Part shown: positions 4,420 through 6,498 of the stretch, piece after piece
Position numbering within the stretch: position 1 is the stretch's first letter
How the letters are laid out: every line of letters begins with the position of its first letter
Assembly (NCBI GenBank): GCA_903842755.1
Contig: CAIMNF010000420.1
Location: 1-6,498, forward strand
Source: Oligoflexia bacterium
Lineage (GTDB): Bacteria; Bdellovibrionota; UBA1018; CAIMNF01
DNA length: 6,498 nt
Reading direction: 5' to 3'
Notes under the pieces: generated by a model
The model's database searches: none
The model's input: the letters and a program-made list of their open reading frames with translations, nothing else
Told to the model about the DNA's origin: nothing
Translations under genes and position numbers: made by a program

Positions 4420-6498
4420 TCGCCCTACTTATTCATCTCCCCATTGGACCCTCGGTGCCCGCTTTATGTTTGCTCTTTGTGCACTTTTGGGAATCATCCT
4501 TTTAATTTTTAGCGAAGTCGGCATGGCACAACCTAGCGGGTTTCGGCCAGGCTCTGGCCCAGCCATGAACAATCCCATGAATGATAGCCTCGATGATCCG
4601 GATGACCTGGACGATGATGGCTTTGATGAACCCAACGCAGCGAACAGACCCGGCGGAAACTTTGCTCGACCAGGTGGGCCCGCCGGCGCCCCCAGTTCTC
4701 CAGGAGGTTACGGCGGTGGTAGCACAGGCGGAATTTCTGCAGGCGGTTCTTACGAAAACAAACCTGGGCCAGAACTTCAACGCGGAAAATCGGGATTTCA
4801 ACTCACCGGACCCGGCACCGAAAAGGGAATGGTTTCAAAAAACAGCTCTGAAAACCTGCCTGTAGATAGCGAAAGCGGAGATGGAATTCCCGCCAGCAAA
4901 GAAATCATCACGGACTTTAATTTTCCCGACGGAAACATCCTCGATATTGCGAAAACCTTAGGCAAACTAACCGGCAAAAATTTTATTTTAGACAAAGAAG
5001 TCAATAAAGGCCAACAGTCCGTCACCATTATTTCCAACTCACCCATTACGGTCAGCGATGCGTGGCGAGCCTTTTTGACCTCGCTCGATATGAACGGACT
5101 GGCTTTAGTTCCCTCAGGCAAATATTTGCGAATTATGCGCCAAAACGATGCAAAAGGTAAAAACGTCCGCATGTATTCGGACAACTCGGCTCCAAATACG
5201 GACGCGTTGGTGACCAAAATTTTCAAATTAAAATATATTAGCTCTAAAGAATTTGAAAACGTAGTAAGAACTTACGCCAGTATGGGTGCCCGCATTTACG
5301 GACACGAGCAAACCAATACCCTGATCATCACCGATACCGGTTCAAACATTGCAAAAGTTGCAAAAATGATTGAGTTCTTGGACGTGGAAGGATTTGACGC
5401 CGGGATTGAAGTCGTCCAAGTCAAATATGCTTCTGCGGTAGAACTTTCTAAGCTGATTGACCTACTCCTTCCTGGAAATCAAACCGGTACGGCTGCAAGG
5501 CCGGGTGGGTTTCCTGGTGCCCCTGCTGGCGGAAGAAGTAACTTTACCGCTCGAAAAACGAAAGAAGGCGGCTTAATTAATACCATTATCGCCGACGAAC
5601 GCACAAACACCATGATCGTTCATGCCAACACCAAAGGCGCCGAACAAGTGCGCGAGCTCGTCGCGCGCTTAGACCGGAAAATGCCAACCAATGCGATTGG
5701 CGGTGGGAAAGTACACGTCGTTTATTTACAGTTTGCCGATGCAACGGAAATGACCACTACCTTGAGCAGCTTGAGTCAGAATGCGACCCGGGCCTCGACC
5801 CCAGGTTCTTTTGGTGGATCAACCGGTGGCGTAGGCGTCAATCCAAACGAAGGAAATTTGTTCGAAGGCCAAGTAAAAGTGTCCGCAGACAAAGCAACGA
5901 ATTCACTTGTCGTCACTGCCTCCCCTGCCGATTTTGCAACTCTGCTCCGAGTGATCAATAAGCTCGATATTCATCGCGATCAAGTATTCATCGAAATTGT
6001 CATTATGGAACTGGGCATGACCCGCGGTACTTCCTTTGCGGCGAACGTCTTGATGCCTAAGGGCGGACTTTCGGTATCCCCGACGAATGACTTAATTAAC
6101 TTAATTCAAAATCCGACCGCACTCGGTACGGGAATGATCCTCCAATGGCAGGACAAAAACACGTTCCAATTGCCGATTACTCAAGGTGGAACAAGCACGA
6201 GCATTACTGTACCGAATACCGCTGCATTAATTAAAGCCTTACAAAATTATACCAATGGCGATGTTCTTGCATCACCACAACTGATGGCCATGGATAACGA
6301 AGACGCAACATTTGAAAGCTCCGACCAGATCCCCTATTCCAAAAGCACGAATCTTGGGCTAGGATCAAGCCAATCTTCGATAGACGTAAAAGACATCCCG
6401 TTGAGTATTAAAATTAAACCGCAATTAAATAAAATATCTGACTTTGTGAAGTTAAACATTAAAGCAAACATCAGTGACGTAAATCCTAAAAATACTCC
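4406..6498 (+). CDS. gspD: Type II secretion system secretin GspD (3' end beyond the window)
   Basis: GspD forms the outer-membrane channel of the type II secretion system. The frame is open from ATG 4406 to the window edge (697 codons) with no frameshift. Residues 1-41 look like a long signal peptide: R6 and R19, then a hydrophobic core FMFALCALLGIILLIF (20-35), with likely cleavage after GMA at 41. Residues 42-165 are low complexity, with an Asp cluster at 60-75 (10 of 16 acidic) and then Gly/Pro/Ser-rich sequence. N0 follows (about 166-242, DFNFPDGNILDIAKTLGKLT), then N1 (about 269-330), N2 (about 334-425) and N3 (about 435-522); the last two each carry a Gly/Pro-rich insert. The secretin beta domain starts near 523 (QVFIEIVIMELG) and includes GDVLASPQLMAMDNEDATF from 618. 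The start overlaps gspC by 14 nt, and the nearest purine-rich stretch lies about 15 bases upstream, so translation is probably coupled. The rest of the beta domain and any S domain lie outside. Confidence 0.95.
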   Translation, partial: MTSNNRPTYSSPHWTLGARFMFALCALLGIILLIFSEVGMAQPSGFRPGSGPAMNNPMNDSLDDPDDLDDDGFDEPNAANRPGGNFARPGGPAGAPSSPGGYGGGSTGGISAGGSYENKPGPELQRGKSGFQLTGPGTEKGMVSKNSSENLPVDSESGDGIPASKEIITDFNFPDGNILDIAKTLGKLTGKNFILDKEVNKGQQSVTIISNSPITVSDAWRAFLTSLDMNGLALVPSGKYLRIMRQNDAKGKNVRMYSDNSAPNTDALVTKIFKLKYISSKEFENVVRTYASMGARIYGHEQTNTLIITDTGSNIAKVAKMIEFLDVEGFDAGIEVVQVKYASAVELSKLIDLLLPGNQTGTAARPGGFPGAPAGGRSNFTARKTKEGGLINTIIADERTNTMIVHANTKGAEQVRELVARLDRKMPTNAIGGGKVHVVYLQFADATEMTTTLSSLSQNATRASTPGSFGGSTGGVGVNPNEGNLFEGQVKVSADKATNSLVVTASPADFATLLRVINKLDIHRDQVFIEIVIMELGMTRGTSFAANVLMPKGGLSVSPTNDLINLIQNPTALGTGMILQWQDKNTFQLPITQGGTSTSITVPNTAALIKALQNYTNGDVLASPQLMAMDNEDATFESSDQIPYSKSTNLGLGSSQSSIDVKDIPLSIKIKPQLNKISDFVKLNIKANISDVNPKNT

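Noticed and set aside
4406..4475. Alternative gspD start at the internal ATG at 4466
   Set aside because: It would remove the positively charged part of the signal peptide (R6, R19) and begin directly in the hydrophobic core.
4798..5226. 142-residue minus-strand open frame opposite the GspD N0 domain
   Set aside because: Antisense to well-conserved secretin sequence with no supporting domain or ribosome binding site.
1..6498. Search for CRISPR arrays, tRNAs, insertion-sequence ends, riboswitches and strong intrinsic terminators
   Set aside because: No regularly spaced repeats, cloverleaf-like sequence, transposase frame or GC-stem-plus-T-run was found by eye. The divergent intergenic palindromes are too short and lack T-runs, so they are not terminators.

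Overview
The window looks like a piece of a bacterial chromosome with moderate GC content (roughly 45-50% by eye). About 300 bases of compositionally foreign DNA lie at its left end. The gene set is a long-chain type acyl-CoA dehydrogenase, a retinol-saturase/carotene-isomerase type flavoprotein, and type II secretion genes gspC-gspD. This fits a Gram-negative bacterium. The style of the proteins (GspC with a PDZ domain, GspD with low-complexity inserts, an ACAD with a long C-terminal extension) would suit Bdellovibrionota or another delta-proteobacterium-like lineage. That placement is an inference from protein style and is not proven here.

Layout. Positions 1 to about 142 are very GC-rich (about 78% over the first 120 bases) and carry the 3' end of an unidentified + strand coding frame that closes at 220. 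From about 143 to about 296 the composition drops sharply to about 50% GC and the sequence has no recognisable identity. At about 294-297 it runs into the 3' part of a minus-strand flavoprotein gene, whose C-terminal portion is missing. I read this end as a mosaic of up to three pieces, most likely an assembly chimera, or possibly a real recombination junction.

The minus-strand pair (3188 down to 264) is a complete 579-residue acyl-CoA dehydrogenase followed after only 3 nt by the truncated flavoprotein, which starts at TTG in the same frame. They look like a two-gene operon for acyl-chain or polyene oxidation/reduction. Diverging from it, gspC (3412-4419) and gspD (from 4406 and running off the right edge) form a translationally overlapping pair. 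They encode the inner-membrane clamp protein and the outer-membrane secretin of a type II secretion system. The 223-bp divergent intergenic region contains two matching palindromes (TGACA-N3-TGTCA) spaced 33 bp centre to centre, which look like tandem operators. It also holds a 38-codon ORF that ends 2 nt before the gspC ATG.

No tRNA, rRNA, insertion sequence, CRISPR array or attachment site was seen. I do not see a clearly new biological system. The best leads are the paired operators, the unusual in-frame TTG reinitiation junction, the Asp/Gly-rich extension on GspD, and the mosaic left end.
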